Assembly: GCA_020639095.1 (NCBI GenBank)
Contig: JACKHH010000003.1
Location: forward strand, 1 to 64,000
Source of the DNA: Phycisphaerales bacterium
Lineage (GTDB): Bacteria > Planctomycetota > Phycisphaerae > UBA1845
DNA: 64,000 nt
Reading direction: 5' to 3'
A model generated the notes under the pieces. That model did not search any database, was not told the origin of the DNA, and saw nothing but the letters and a program-made list of their open reading frames with translations. Shown piece after piece: positions 1 to 9,580 of this stretch. Position numbers and translations under genes: made by a program. Numbering within the stretch: the first letter of the stretch is position 1; every line of letters starts with the position of its first letter.

Positions 1-589
1 CCTCTTCCGCGTTGAGGAAGCGGTCACGCTCGGTGCCTTCGGTGATCTCTTCGACGGTGCGGCCCGTGCTCTGGGCGATGATTTCATTCAGCCGCTTCTT
101 GTCGCGGAGCACCTCTTCGGCTTGGATGCGGATGTCTTCCGCCTGGCCGGTGATTCCGCCATAGGGCTGGTGCATCATCACCTTCGCGTTGGGCAGGATG
201 AAGCGCTTGCCCTTGGTGCCGGCCATCAGGATGACGGCGGCGCCGCTGGCGGCTTGGCCGATGCAGTAGGTCGCGATCTTGCAGCCGACGAGCTGCATGG
301 TGTCGTAGATCGCGAGCGTCTGGTCGACGAGTCCGCCCGGCGAATTGATGTAGAGGTTGATGTCCTGGTCGCGCTTGATCGACTGCAAATAGAGCAGGCG
401 CATGACCGTCACGTTCGCGGTGCGCTCGGTGATGGGACCGGCCATGAAGACGATCCGGTTTTCGAGCAGCATGTCCTCGATGGACATTTCGCGGGTGCGT
501 TGGTACGCGGGGAACTGGTTCATCGTCGGAACCATGGGGTGTCCAGCGGGGCCCATGGGGACGAGATCCGGCGGATAGTGTTCGTGCAT
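1..589 (-). CDS. clpP: ATP-dependent Clp protease proteolytic subunit ClpP (3' end outside window)
   Basis: Serine peptidase subunit of the cytosolic Clp protease, which degrades unfolded or tagged proteins fed to it by ClpX or ClpA. Of the protein, 196 residues are visible and the C-terminus runs off the left edge. The catalytic triad can be read: Ser115 in GQAASGAA, His140 in MMHQP and Asp189 in ERDRF, with the expected INSPGG and GKRFILPN segments. The start is the ATG preceded by AGGAAAG about six bases upstream. The N-terminus carries about 20 extra residues rich in Pro and Met before the mature fold, compatible with the propeptide usual in ClpP. It lies directly downstream of tig, the common tig-clpP-clpX order, so clpX may lie beyond the edge. 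Confidence 0.96.
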   Translation of the reverse strand, partial: MHEHYPPDLVPMGPAGHPMVPTMNQFPAYQRTREMSIEDMLLENRIVFMAGPITERTANVTVMRLLYLQSIKRDQDINLYINSPGGLVDQTLAIYDTMQLVGCKIATYCIGQAASGAAVILMAGTKGKRFILPNAKVMMHQPYGGITGQAEDIRIQAEEVLRDKKRLNEIIAQSTGRTVEEITEGTERDRFLNAEE

Positions 590-710
590 GGTACTTTCCT
601 GTAGCGCCACGCCAGCCCGTGGGCCGGCTTGTTCGAGTCCATTCGTCTCGCCGAACGCGCGCCGCGCCGGGCGGTATGAAGCATGCCGGGAGTGTAGTAC
701 CGCAGCGTGC

Positions 711-2372
711 TTATTTCTTCTTATCGGTGGGTTTCTTGCTCGTCGTTTTCTTAGGGGCCTTCTTCTCTTTGCTTTCCGCGGTCGCCTTCTTTTCGGACGT
801 TTCCGACTTCTTGGCGGCTGGTTTCTTGGCTGCGGGCTTCTTCTTTTCCGCAGCGGCGGTATCACCCTTGGCAGGCGGGTCTTTTTCGGTCACTTCGGCG
901 CCTGCGAGCAGCTTGGCCAGCACCTTCTCGTCGCGAATGCGGGCGTAGAGCGTCATCAGGTGGTTGGTGCCGACGATCTCGTCGCGGACGCGATCGAAGC
1001 GCAGATTTCGCCGATGGGCGATTTCCGCGATTGCGGCATTGATCTCCTCCTCGGTGACGTTGACCTCTTCGGCTTCCGCGATCTTCTCCATGATGAACAC
1101 GCGGCGAATCTCGGTGACCGCCTGTTCCTTCGCGCTGGTGCGGAGTTCGTCGACGTGCTTGGAGATTTCCGCCTCCGCGACGCCGCGAGAGTAGAGGTCC
1201 ATCATCTGACGCGCGACGATGCGCTCGGTGTGCCGCTGCGAGATGCCCTCGGGCACTTCGATGTCGGTGCTGTCGAGCAGGTACTGTTCAATCTGGCCGA
1301 ACATCGACCGCTTGACCTCGACCTCAAGCATCTGCTCCATCTGGTCACGGATCAGGTCCTTGAATTCGTCCTCGGAGTCAAATCCCAGCGACGCGAGGAA
1401 GTCCTTGTCGAGCTTCGGCACCTCAAGCCGGCGAACCTGATTGATGGTGAGTTCGAAGGTCGCCTTCTGGCCACGGGCTGCGACGTCGGTGTAGTCGTCG
1501 GGCACGGTAACCTCGACGCTGACAACGTCGCCGATCTTCTTGCCGGTTGCGGCTTTTCCAAATCCTGCGAGCGGTAGGCCATCGTAGTTCTGATCGCGCG
1601 CCGCAAGCTCCGCGTTCTCTTCCGAGCGGATGGTGTCACCGCCGACGATCACGCGACTGGGGCCGGCGACGATGTCGTCGGCTTCCACTTTGCCGTCTTC
1701 GACGGTCTGGAACGAACCGCGCAGCGCGAGGCGGCGCTTGATCTCCGCGTCAACGTCGGAGTCTTCGATCTTGAGCTTGTACTTATCGACCGGGATCTTC
1801 TCGAGTTCGGGCAGTTCGAACACCGGTTTGACTTCGACCTCGCAGGTATAAATGAGGTCGCCGTCTTCGGGCAGTTCGAGGTGCTTCAGCGCTTCATCGA
1901 CGGTGACGAGCTTCTCGACTTCGACATCCTTCTTGGTGTCGCCGTCGCTGCGCTTCTCCGTCACTTTGATGCGCACGAGCGGATCGCCGATCACGTCGAG
2001 CGATTCCTTATCGATCGCAGCCATGTAGCTGTTGCCGATCAGGCTGGTACCGACCTGGTCGCCGACCTCGCTGCCGAAGCGCTTCTGGATGAGCTTCATC
2101 GGAGCGCGGCCTTTGCGGAAACCGGGGACCTGCGCGTCCTGGCGGAGTTCATCGAACTGCTCGTTGAGTCGCTCATCGATCGCGTCGCGCGGGACGGTGA
2201 TGGTCACCTGCTTGCGCAGCGGGCCGATGTCCTGAATATCGACGGTCATGACCTCTTTGAGCTTCTTCTGGAGGGATTCCTCTTCGTTGAGGTCCTCGTC
2301 GACCGCGGCATCAGCCACCGCGGTACCTGCGGGCTGCTGTTCGTCGCTGACGGTCGGATTCTCGTCTGGCAT
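711..2372 (-). CDS. tig: Trigger factor (ribosome-associated chaperone / PPIase)
   Basis: Trigger factor docks at the ribosome exit tunnel and helps nascent chains fold. The ribosome-binding signature GFRKGRAP is at residues 84-91, followed by a degenerate FKBP-like domain (about 220-330) and the helical C-terminal chaperone domain. The start is the ATG with AGGAG eight bases upstream; an in-frame codon ten residues earlier lacks such a site. Two things are unusual. About 40 acidic residues precede the position where Escherichia coli trigger factor starts, and the last 60 residues are a Lys/Ala-rich tail of KKPAAKK-type repeats. At 553 residues it is much longer than the usual 430-450. It sits upstream of clpP on the same strand. 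Confidence 0.95.
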   Translation of the reverse strand: MPDENPTVSDEQQPAGTAVADAAVDEDLNEEESLQKKLKEVMTVDIQDIGPLRKQVTITVPRDAIDERLNEQFDELRQDAQVPGFRKGRAPMKLIQKRFGSEVGDQVGTSLIGNSYMAAIDKESLDVIGDPLVRIKVTEKRSDGDTKKDVEVEKLVTVDEALKHLELPEDGDLIYTCEVEVKPVFELPELEKIPVDKYKLKIEDSDVDAEIKRRLALRGSFQTVEDGKVEADDIVAGPSRVIVGGDTIRSEENAELAARDQNYDGLPLAGFGKAATGKKIGDVVSVEVTVPDDYTDVAARGQKATFELTINQVRRLEVPKLDKDFLASLGFDSEDEFKDLIRDQMEQMLEVEVKRSMFGQIEQYLLDSTDIEVPEGISQRHTERIVARQMMDLYSRGVAEAEISKHVDELRTSAKEQAVTEIRRVFIMEKIAEAEEVNVTEEEINAAIAEIAHRRNLRFDRVRDEIVGTNHLMTLYARIRDEKVLAKLLAGAEVTEKDPPAKGDTAAAEKKKPAAKKPAAKKSETSEKKATAESKEKKAPKKTTSKKPTDKKK

Positions 2373-2679
2373 CTGGGTCGCTCCTGGTCTACGCAAGTCC
2401 ACTACGTACGGCGAATTCCGTTCGCCGAAGTTGGCCTAGACTAACGCAGGGTCGATTCGGTGGCAACCGGAGGGGTTGGGGCGTACGGCCCCCAGAATCC
2501 GGACGTTTTCGGCCAATGCACTACAATCGTGCGGAAGACGATAGTACGGATGGGGAGCGCGTGCGGGCTGGAGTTCGCCGATGGCGGGTGCTTGCGGTGC
2601 GTCGCGCTTCCGGTACGCTGCAAATTGCGGACATAGGCCGGGCTGTACCCCGGCGACAGCCCATATGGAGGCCTGACTG
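2373..2679. other. Divergent intergenic region tig / fbaB
   Basis: No gene is seen here. The region must hold the promoters of tig (leftward) and fbaB (rightward). A TACAAT at 2522-2527 resembles a -10 element for fbaB but has no convincing -35 partner. The GGAGG ribosome site of fbaB lies about eight bases before its ATG. Confidence 0.5.
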
Positions 2680-3729
<1,050 letters not shown>

Positions 3730-3761
3730 GTCGACGCCAACAAATCATTACCAAGAAACGA

Positions 3762-3797
3762 ACCGGGGATGCACGATTGTGCATTCCCGGTTTTTTT
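3762..3797 (+). terminator. Rho-independent terminator of fbaB
   Basis: A 13-base stem (ACCGGGGATGCAC with GTGCATTCCCGGT, one G-T wobble) closes a four-base GATT loop and runs straight into seven Ts. It starts 33 bases after the fbaB stop codon. This is a textbook intrinsic terminator. Confidence 0.93.
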
Positions 3798-3934
3798 GTT
3801 GCGGTTGAGACGTCTGCGCATGGGACGTTGCGGTCCTGATGCACGAGTCGGTCGCGAATTGGTGAACCTGAGAATGTGAACGCGGCGAACGGCGAACTTA
3901 CCTGCGCTTCAGCGCACTCCTGCCTGTTGATCGG

Positions 3935-4423
3935 TCACTCGACCACCGGCATGTCCACGACTTTCGGCGGTTGTACAGACACGTATCCGGCTAGAATGAT
4001 GTCTTGCGGACTCGGGGAACCGACGCCGCGATTAACCAGCGTAATCTTGGTTTGGATCGGCAGCGGCGTGTTGAAGCTGATGGGGCTCTTCAGCGTGTTG
4101 TCACCGGAGCCGGGCTGATATGCGATACGTACGATCAGCAGCTCGGTCGCGGTGGTGAGTTCCGGTGGCATGAGCACGCCGAACTCACCCTCGCCATAGA
4201 TATCCGTGACGTAAAACGTCTTGCCTTGGTCCGCGAACGGATTGGCGAACTTCACGGTGTCGCCCGGTAGTATCGTGGCGCGCAGGTAGATCGGGCGATC
4301 GGATTTGGCGACGGCTGCATCGGTTTGAGGGGTGCCGCTCTTTGAGGGGGGAACAACTTGACCGACCGAAATCGCGGCGATGGCACCAAGAGCGAGACTG
4401 GCGGCTATGCGTGTACACTTCAT
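3935..4423 (-). CDS. Exported protein of unknown function
   Basis: A 162-residue protein with a classic signal peptide (positively charged start, then ALGAIAAISVGQ). The chosen ATG has GGAGAG about nine bases upstream; an in-frame upstream ATG would place that site inside the gene. The mature part is rich in Pro, Thr and Val, with no Cys, and is probably a small all-beta periplasmic or surface domain. It stands alone, convergent with fbaB on its left, and no family was recognised. Confidence 0.75.
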   Translation of the reverse strand: MKCTRIAASLALGAIAAISVGQVVPPSKSGTPQTDAAVAKSDRPIYLRATILPGDTVKFANPFADQGKTFYVTDIYGEGEFGVLMPPELTTATELLIVRIAYQPGSGDNTLKSPISFNTPLPIQTKITLVNRGVGSPSPQDIILAGYVSVQPPKVVDMPVVE

Positions 4424-4860
4424 GGTGGATCTCTCCATGCATGGGAATCAGAGTTGACAATGCTCATTGCGAAGCGTGCTTCGACACTTTCGGCGTAGCT
4501 CGAATCCCGACACTATCGGGTCGCGCGGCTGTATTCAAGCTCGGGGCGTGTGAGGTTCGCGGCAAGCCAATCGGCAATTACCCCTGGGTGGGACTATCAC
4601 GACCGCGCCGCAGCACTCGTCGAGTTCCCAATTGCCGGGCTTCGCCTTGACCGACACCCAGTGCCGCTGTCAGCCACGATCGTCACCTCCAAGCCGGCCT
4701 GCAACATACGGGTTTTTTCACATCCTCCGCAATCGGTGTCTTGACGCGGGTCGCTGGTTTGCGGTCTGATATGCTTGGCGGCTCGCCGGTCGGCGACGAC
4801 CTGTCGGCTGCCTGTCGGCGTACTGCATTTCGCAATTCTGTGTTGCCTGAGAGCGTTGCC
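4424..4860. other. Non-coding stretch between divergent genes
   Basis: 437 bases without a convincing gene. In-frame codons continue upstream of the following gene but show no ribosome site and unlike composition. A short GGGATT/GATAG-type inverted sequence around 4500-4520 (TCGAATCCCGACACTATCGGG) is the only structure noticed. Promoters for both flanking genes must be here. Confidence 0.4.
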
Positions 4861-6621
4861 ATGAACCAGATTCCTGCGGGCCCAATTCAGGTCGAAGACC
4901 CTTCCGATGTGCTGACATTTGAGACCACGCTGAAGATCGGCCGTAGCGTTGCGCTCGCCTTTGGGTTCGGGCTGCTGATGCTCGTGGCGACCGGTTTCAT
5001 GATCATCCTCGAACTGCTTTCCCATAAGAACACTGCTGGTCCAAATCCCGCGGTGACTTGCGTTGCGGTCATGGGGGCCATGGCCGTTCTGTATGGCATC
5101 ACATTGTTGCGTAGCCCGGTGCGCGCAATCGTTTCGCACGATGGCCTGACGGTTGAGCATCTGATTGCACGCAAACGCATGACGTGGGCAGATATTGCGG
5201 AACTCCAGCGCAGGTCCGATCAGGGGCTTTCCGACCTGGGCACACGCACATCGAACAAGAAAGCCAAGACCAAGCGGGTGTTGGTAATCAAGGCGGAGAG
5301 CGGCAAAACGCTTGCGCGCGTGACGGAGGACCTCAAGCATTTCAATCTGCTGGTGACGGAGATCGAACAGCGATCATCGGCAGCGCGCGGCGAGGCGACG
5401 TACGATTTCGCGAAGCAGGCGGATCGTTTGCTCGTCAGCCAGCGCCGGCAAAAGCGCTGGCTGGGCATCGCGGGGGTCGCGATGTTCCTGATTGGTCTCG
5501 TCGGCGGAGCGTTTTCGTGGCAAAACCACAAGATGCATGAACGTCTGGCGAACGATGGCGAGCACGTCGATGCCGTCGTGCAGCGGCAGTACATGTTCAA
5601 CGTCACCGCGCGCATCGAATACACCTTCACGGATGAGCGCGGCGCGCAGCATACGCGCGACGTGGGGATGGATCGCGACGTGTGGAACGAGCTGGCGGAA
5701 GGCGACACGGTGCTCGTGCGCTACCTGCCGGATGATCCGGAATACAACCAGCTCGTCGTTGGCGAGGAGGAGCCCGAGTTTCCCTTCGCGCTTGAGTTCG
5801 GTTCGCTGGTTGTAATTGGTGTATTGGGGCTGGTGTGCCTGCTCTCATCCCTGTTTGGGATCGCGGATATCAAATCAGACGGTGGCAAGGTGCGCGCGGT
5901 CCGTGTCGGGGACGTCACGGAGGCGTGGACGCTGCCGCCAATGGCGAGTCCGGTCGCAGGCTTCTCCGAGGCGTACACGTCCGACGACCACGCGCTGGAG
6001 TACGACGAGGTTGCGCCCGAAGTCGTTGAGGCCGAGTACGAGGAAGCCTGGCCGGAGGAGTACGGGGAAGATGCGCCGCCGCCGGTCATGCCCACCGGCC
6101 TGAAGGTTGTCGCGATCATGAACATGGTGATGGGCGGACTCGGGGTGATCGGGAACGGGATGCGGATTCTGCTGGCGCGGTACTTTCTGAGCGGAGGACA
6201 CAGCTTCAATTTGGGCGATCGGTCGCTGGAGTTCGATCCGACGCAGATCAACATGACGGAGGTCTATGCGCTGCATTGCACCGCGTTGGTGCTGGCGCTT
6301 GCGCTGGCGATTTCCGGTATTGGCGTTTTGCGGATGCGACGCTGGGGGCGTTGGACGGCTGTGATCTCCGCCAGCCTTCGGATTCTCATGGGCGTTCACG
6401 CGCTGGCTATCTCGCTCATGGCGTTTTCCAAAGACTTCGGTGCATGGGGCGATCACGGGATGGCTGCTCGGGCGGGGATGGCCGGTGCGTGCGCGATGGA
6501 ACTGTTCTTCATGGCCTACCCGGTCGTGGTTCTGTTCGTTCTCTGTCGCAGGTCGACGAGCGAATTCTTCCACGCGCAGTCCACCGATGTGGGCGCGGAC
6601 CAATCCGGAACAGCTTGGTAG
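4861..6621 (+). CDS. Multi-pass membrane protein with DUF3592-like domain
   Basis: A 586-residue membrane protein of unknown role. Near the N-terminus are two hydrophobic segments (about 27-50 and 58-78), then a cytoplasmic-looking PH-like stretch, another membrane segment (about 200-218), and an extracytoplasmic domain with the DUF3592 pattern (VDAVVQRQY, IEYTFTDERGAQHT, GDTVLVRYLPDDP). A further membrane segment follows, then an acidic Glu/Tyr-rich linker (about 370-415) and a C-terminal block of four or five membrane helices. The ATG chosen begins MNQIPAG; the frame stays open upstream to 4741, so the start is not certain. It is monocistronic. Confidence 0.78.
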   Translation: MNQIPAGPIQVEDPSDVLTFETTLKIGRSVALAFGFGLLMLVATGFMIILELLSHKNTAGPNPAVTCVAVMGAMAVLYGITLLRSPVRAIVSHDGLTVEHLIARKRMTWADIAELQRRSDQGLSDLGTRTSNKKAKTKRVLVIKAESGKTLARVTEDLKHFNLLVTEIEQRSSAARGEATYDFAKQADRLLVSQRRQKRWLGIAGVAMFLIGLVGGAFSWQNHKMHERLANDGEHVDAVVQRQYMFNVTARIEYTFTDERGAQHTRDVGMDRDVWNELAEGDTVLVRYLPDDPEYNQLVVGEEEPEFPFALEFGSLVVIGVLGLVCLLSSLFGIADIKSDGGKVRAVRVGDVTEAWTLPPMASPVAGFSEAYTSDDHALEYDEVAPEVVEAEYEEAWPEEYGEDAPPPVMPTGLKVVAIMNMVMGGLGVIGNGMRILLARYFLSGGHSFNLGDRSLEFDPTQINMTEVYALHCTALVLALALAISGIGVLRMRRWGRWTAVISASLRILMGVHALAISLMAFSKDFGAWGDHGMAARAGMAGACAMELFFMAYPVVVLFVLCRRSTSEFFHAQSTDVGADQSGTAW

Positions 6622-6672
6622 CCGCGTCGAAGCGTATCGGGAGTCTAATTGTGTTGGCTGCCGCGTACGCGA

Positions 6673-7242
6673 CTACGGCAGCATGTCGTCGAGTTCTTTT
6701 TCGCCCGTCTTGGCGGAGACGAGAAACTTGCCGATGCCCTTGACGGTTTCCTCGGCCAGCGCGCCTCTGCCGCCTTCGCGGAAGGAACGGCTCTTGGTGA
6801 CGACGAGGGCGTCGAGTACGGTGTTGCCGTCGGCGATGAAGTTGACGCGGGTGAACATGAGCGCGGCGCCGAGCAGGCCCTTGGGTTCGAAGAACTGCAC
6901 GTCGCTGGTGATGGTGAGCGCCGGTCCGTCACCGGGGTACTGGTCGGTCAATTCGCCGGGCAGGGCGCTGGCGGCAGCGTCGTAGCTGTTGATCACCTTC
7001 GGCGGGCAGATGTGCGATCCGAGCGTGGTGGTGCAGGGCTGGAAGCTGAACGATTTGTACGGGGCGAAACGGTCCATGATCTGCGCGCGCTGCACGTCGC
7101 TGGTCGCGGGCACGACCTTGACCTTGGCGCCGCGCACTTCGTAGTAGGCTGTCTTGATCGCGGTTCCGCAGCCAACCTGCGACAGCAGCATCGCCCCCGT
7201 GAAGAGTGTCAAAATCGTGACCGTTCGGTTCCGCGTCGTCAT
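6673..7242 (-). CDS. Lipoprotein of unknown function
   Basis: A 189-residue protein with a signal peptide ending in a lipobox (LSQVGC, Cys about residue 25), so it is probably membrane-anchored at the periplasmic face. GGAGG precedes the ATG by nine bases. The mature part contains FSFQPC, SHICPPK and a stretch PKGLLGAALMFTRVNFIADG that looks like a beta-rich fold; a second pair of Cys (in FQPCTTT and SHICPP) could form a disulfide. Its length and layout resemble conserved DUF4410-type lipoproteins, but I cannot confirm that. It lies convergent to the preceding membrane protein. Confidence 0.75.
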   Translation of the reverse strand: MTTRNRTVTILTLFTGAMLLSQVGCGTAIKTAYYEVRGAKVKVVPATSDVQRAQIMDRFAPYKSFSFQPCTTTLGSHICPPKVINSYDAAASALPGELTDQYPGDGPALTITSDVQFFEPKGLLGAALMFTRVNFIADGNTVLDALVVTKSRSFREGGRGALAEETVKGIGKFLVSAKTGEKELDDMLP

Positions 7243-7402
7243 CTGGCCTGCCTCCAATGCGTGAATGAGATACTTGCGTTACTCTCCGACCGACTTGCCG
7301 TGCCGACATGTGTCGTGCGGCGATGGTGCGGCAGGATAACGGAATCAGCCCGCTTGCAAAGTGCTGCGTATGAGCTTTGTTGCGCATCCCTTCAGAGGGT
7401 GG

Positions 7403-7427
7403 CACGGACAAGCTTCACTTGTCCGTG
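7403..7427. repeat. GGTGGCACGG-family palindrome
   Basis: A perfect 10-base inverted repeat with a CTTCA loop, preceded by GGTGG. The flanking GGGTGGCACGG matches two copies, in inverted order, at 42567-42669. It has no T-run, so termination is not its obvious role. Confidence 0.65.
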
Positions 7428-7551
7428 GTGCGATGTGGATTGACTGGTCGGGTGGAATTGGTCTGTACCGTCTGCGCGAATTGGCTGATGCCTGCTGACT
7501 AGAAGAGCTTGTCAGCGGGCACCCGGGATATTCACACACCGACATCGATAA

Positions 7552-7580
7552 TTGTGTCGCGCGCGGTGCGGTCGTAGAAT
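7552..7580 (+). promoter_or_regulatory. Sigma-70-type promoter placing the transcript start at the GTG codon
   Basis: TTGTGT at 7552-7557, exactly 17 bases, then TAGAAT at 7575-7580. The start codon GTG of the next gene begins nine bases after the -10 hexamer. The transcript start would therefore fall at or within two or three bases of the codon, which fits the absence of a Shine-Dalgarno sequence (leaderless mRNA). Confidence 0.5.
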
Positions 7581-7589
7581 CCCTGCTCT

Positions 7590-8702
7590 GTGGGACGAAT
7601 TGACCGCAATTTCGCAAGCGAACCGGCACGTCTGCTGGTCATCATGCCGAACTGGGTCGGTGACGTGGTGATGGCCACACCGGCGCTCCGCGCCCTGCGT
7701 AAGCAGTACGCGAATACGCACATCACGCTCCTGATCAAGCGCAACGCCCGCGAAGTTGTTGAAGGCGGGCCCTGGGCGGACGAGGTGATCGAGTGGTCAC
7801 CGCGCCGGCGGGGCGTGGGCAAGCTGCTTGAGCCGATGGCGGACGCCGCGCGACTTCGCCGCGGGAAGTACGACTGGGTCCTATTGCTTGTGAATTCGTT
7901 CCGCACCGGTGTGGTTGCGAAGCTCGCGGGCATCCCACGACGGATCGGGTACGACCGTGACGGACGCGGTCCGCTGCTCACCGATCGCATCAAGCCACTT
8001 CGCGAGGGCGGTCGCTTTGCGATGGTCAGCGCAGTCCACTACTACAACGAACTCGTGAAGCGGTTGGGTTGCGAGGAGCCCGGCGAGGCGATGGAGCTGT
8101 TCACGTCGCCGAAGGATGATGCGTTCGTGGCAGAGCGTTTGGCGAGGTGGGGGATTGCGGACGCGCACCCGCTTGTCGTGCTCAATCCCGGTGCGTCGTT
8201 TGGGATTTCCAAACTGTGGATTCCCGAGCGATATGCCGAGGTCGCGGACAGGCTGGTGGCGGAGCACGGCGCGAAGGTGGTGATTACTTTCGGGCCGGGC
8301 GAAAAAGAACTCGCGTATCGCATCGCGAAGGCCATGCGGGAAAAGGCGTATGTTGCAGACGATCCGCCGGGCACGCTGGGCCAGCTCAAGTCGCTGGTCG
8401 CGCGCGCGGACCTGCTGCTCAACAACGACACGGGCCCGCGTCACTTTGCGAAGGCGTTCAACCGCTGCGTGGTGACGGTGTTCGGGTCGACGCACGTGGA
8501 ATGGACGCACACGGACTATGCGCGCGAGCGGATCGTACGCGTGGATGTTGACTGCGGCCCGTGTCAGAAGAAGGTTTGCCCGCTGGAGCATCACAAGTGC
8601 ATGACGGGCGTGACGAGCGACATGGTGTATGACGCGGCTCGGATGTTGCTGAGTGGTGACTTCCACACGACACCGTTGCCCGTGACGGCGACTGGCAGAT
8701 GA
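7590..8702 (+). CDS. Glycosyltransferase family 9, heptosyltransferase-like (LPS core)
   Basis: A 370-residue GT9 enzyme of the WaaF/WaaC type, which transfers ADP-heptose to the lipopolysaccharide inner core on the cytosolic face. It shows the N-terminal MPNWVGDVVMATPALRAL motif (from residue 19), the NPGASFG segment where the second Rossmann domain starts, and the NNDTGPRHFAKA signature of the nucleotide-sugar pocket; a late Cys cluster (DCGPCQKKVCPL) is also common in the family. It begins with GTG, probably without a leader. It is the first gene of a four-gene operon in which each gene overlaps the next. The exact donor sugar cannot be told from sequence. Confidence 0.9.
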   Translation: MGRIDRNFASEPARLLVIMPNWVGDVVMATPALRALRKQYANTHITLLIKRNAREVVEGGPWADEVIEWSPRRRGVGKLLEPMADAARLRRGKYDWVLLLVNSFRTGVVAKLAGIPRRIGYDRDGRGPLLTDRIKPLREGGRFAMVSAVHYYNELVKRLGCEEPGEAMELFTSPKDDAFVAERLARWGIADAHPLVVLNPGASFGISKLWIPERYAEVADRLVAEHGAKVVITFGPGEKELAYRIAKAMREKAYVADDPPGTLGQLKSLVARADLLLNNDTGPRHFAKAFNRCVVTVFGSTHVEWTHTDYARERIVRVDVDCGPCQKKVCPLEHHKCMTGVTSDMVYDAARMLLSGDFHTTPLPVTATGR

Positions 8703-9580
8703 CGAGGGCACCGTTGGCGAGCGCGATGCGGAAAGCTGCTGACACCGCGACAAGGCTTTGGGTGGCTCCGGAGTTCGCGAACTGCTTTGCGCGCGGCGGC
8801 CTGCACACGTTGGACGATCTCTTCACCGTGCATGCTGCGCACAATCTCCACAAGGATACATTGCCACCGTGGCGCGAGCGGGTCGCGATCGATCTCGTGG
8901 ACGACGCGGGTGTAACGCAGCGGTTCTACGTGAAGCGTTTTCACACGCCGCCGCGTAAGTCGCGGGCGCAGTCACCTCCCGGAAGCAGCGACATTTGCAG
9001 CGTTGCGGGTGTTGAACGGCATTGGCTGCTGACGGTGGGGGCAGCCGGGAATCCCGTGCCGCGATTGGCTGCGTTCGCCGAGGAAGTTGTCGGTGGCAGC
9101 GAGGTGCGCAGCGCGCTGGTGCTGGCTGACGTTGGGGGTACTTCGCTGGAGAAGTGGGCGGGCGAACGTGAGACACCGGCACCGCGCGTGTTGATCGATG
9201 CCGTTGCGCAGCTTTCACGACGATTCCACGATGGCGGGTTCATTCACCGCGACTATTACCTGGCGCACATCTTTCTGACGAACGGCGACGTTGGCGCGCC
9301 GGAACTCGCCATCATCGACTTGCAGCGCATCATGCTGCGGCCTTGGCGATTGACGCGCTGGCGGGCGCACGATTTGGCGCAGCTTGACTACTCCACGCCG
9401 CCGCGGGTTGCGGGCACGCGCGCCCGATTGCGATTTCTCAAGCGGTACTTGGGCGGTGCGTCGCTCAAATCGCGAACGGCCCGCGCGTGGATGCGGCGGA
9501 TTACGCGGATGAGCGCGCAGATCGCGGCGCGGGACGCACGGCGGCGCAACCGGGCAGCATCGACGGAGGCGGGCTCGTGA
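8699..9580 (+). CDS. Lipopolysaccharide kinase, WaaP/InaA-like
   Basis: A 293-residue protein-kinase-fold enzyme that probably phosphorylates a sugar of the LPS core. Visible kinase elements are the FYVKRF lysine strand (about residue 78), the catalytic loop GGFIHRDYYLAHIFL with its HRD, and the metal-binding IIDLQRI aspartate. Its ATG overlaps the GT9 stop codon (ATGA), and its own stop overlaps the next start (GTGA), so the genes are translationally coupled. The C-terminal 60 residues are strongly basic, which may help contact with the membrane. Confidence 0.86.
   Translation: MTRAPLASAMRKAADTATRLWVAPEFANCFARGGLHTLDDLFTVHAAHNLHKDTLPPWRERVAIDLVDDAGVTQRFYVKRFHTPPRKSRAQSPPGSSDICSVAGVERHWLLTVGAAGNPVPRLAAFAEEVVGGSEVRSALVLADVGGTSLEKWAGERETPAPRVLIDAVAQLSRRFHDGGFIHRDYYLAHIFLTNGDVGAPELAIIDLQRIMLRPWRLTRWRAHDLAQLDYSTPPRVAGTRARLRFLKRYLGGASLKSRTARAWMRRITRMSAQIAARDARRRNRAASTEAGS

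Larger units (their letters stand above)
7243..7589. other. Intergenic region with a GGTGGCACGG-family hairpin and a promoter
   Basis: This 347-base gap has no gene. It holds a perfect 10-base hairpin at 7403-7427 (CACGGACAAG, loop CTTCA, CTTGTCCGTG) flanked by GGTGG and GTGC, one member of a repeat family also seen near 42567-42669. At its right end is the promoter-like pair at 7552-7580. Confidence 0.55.
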
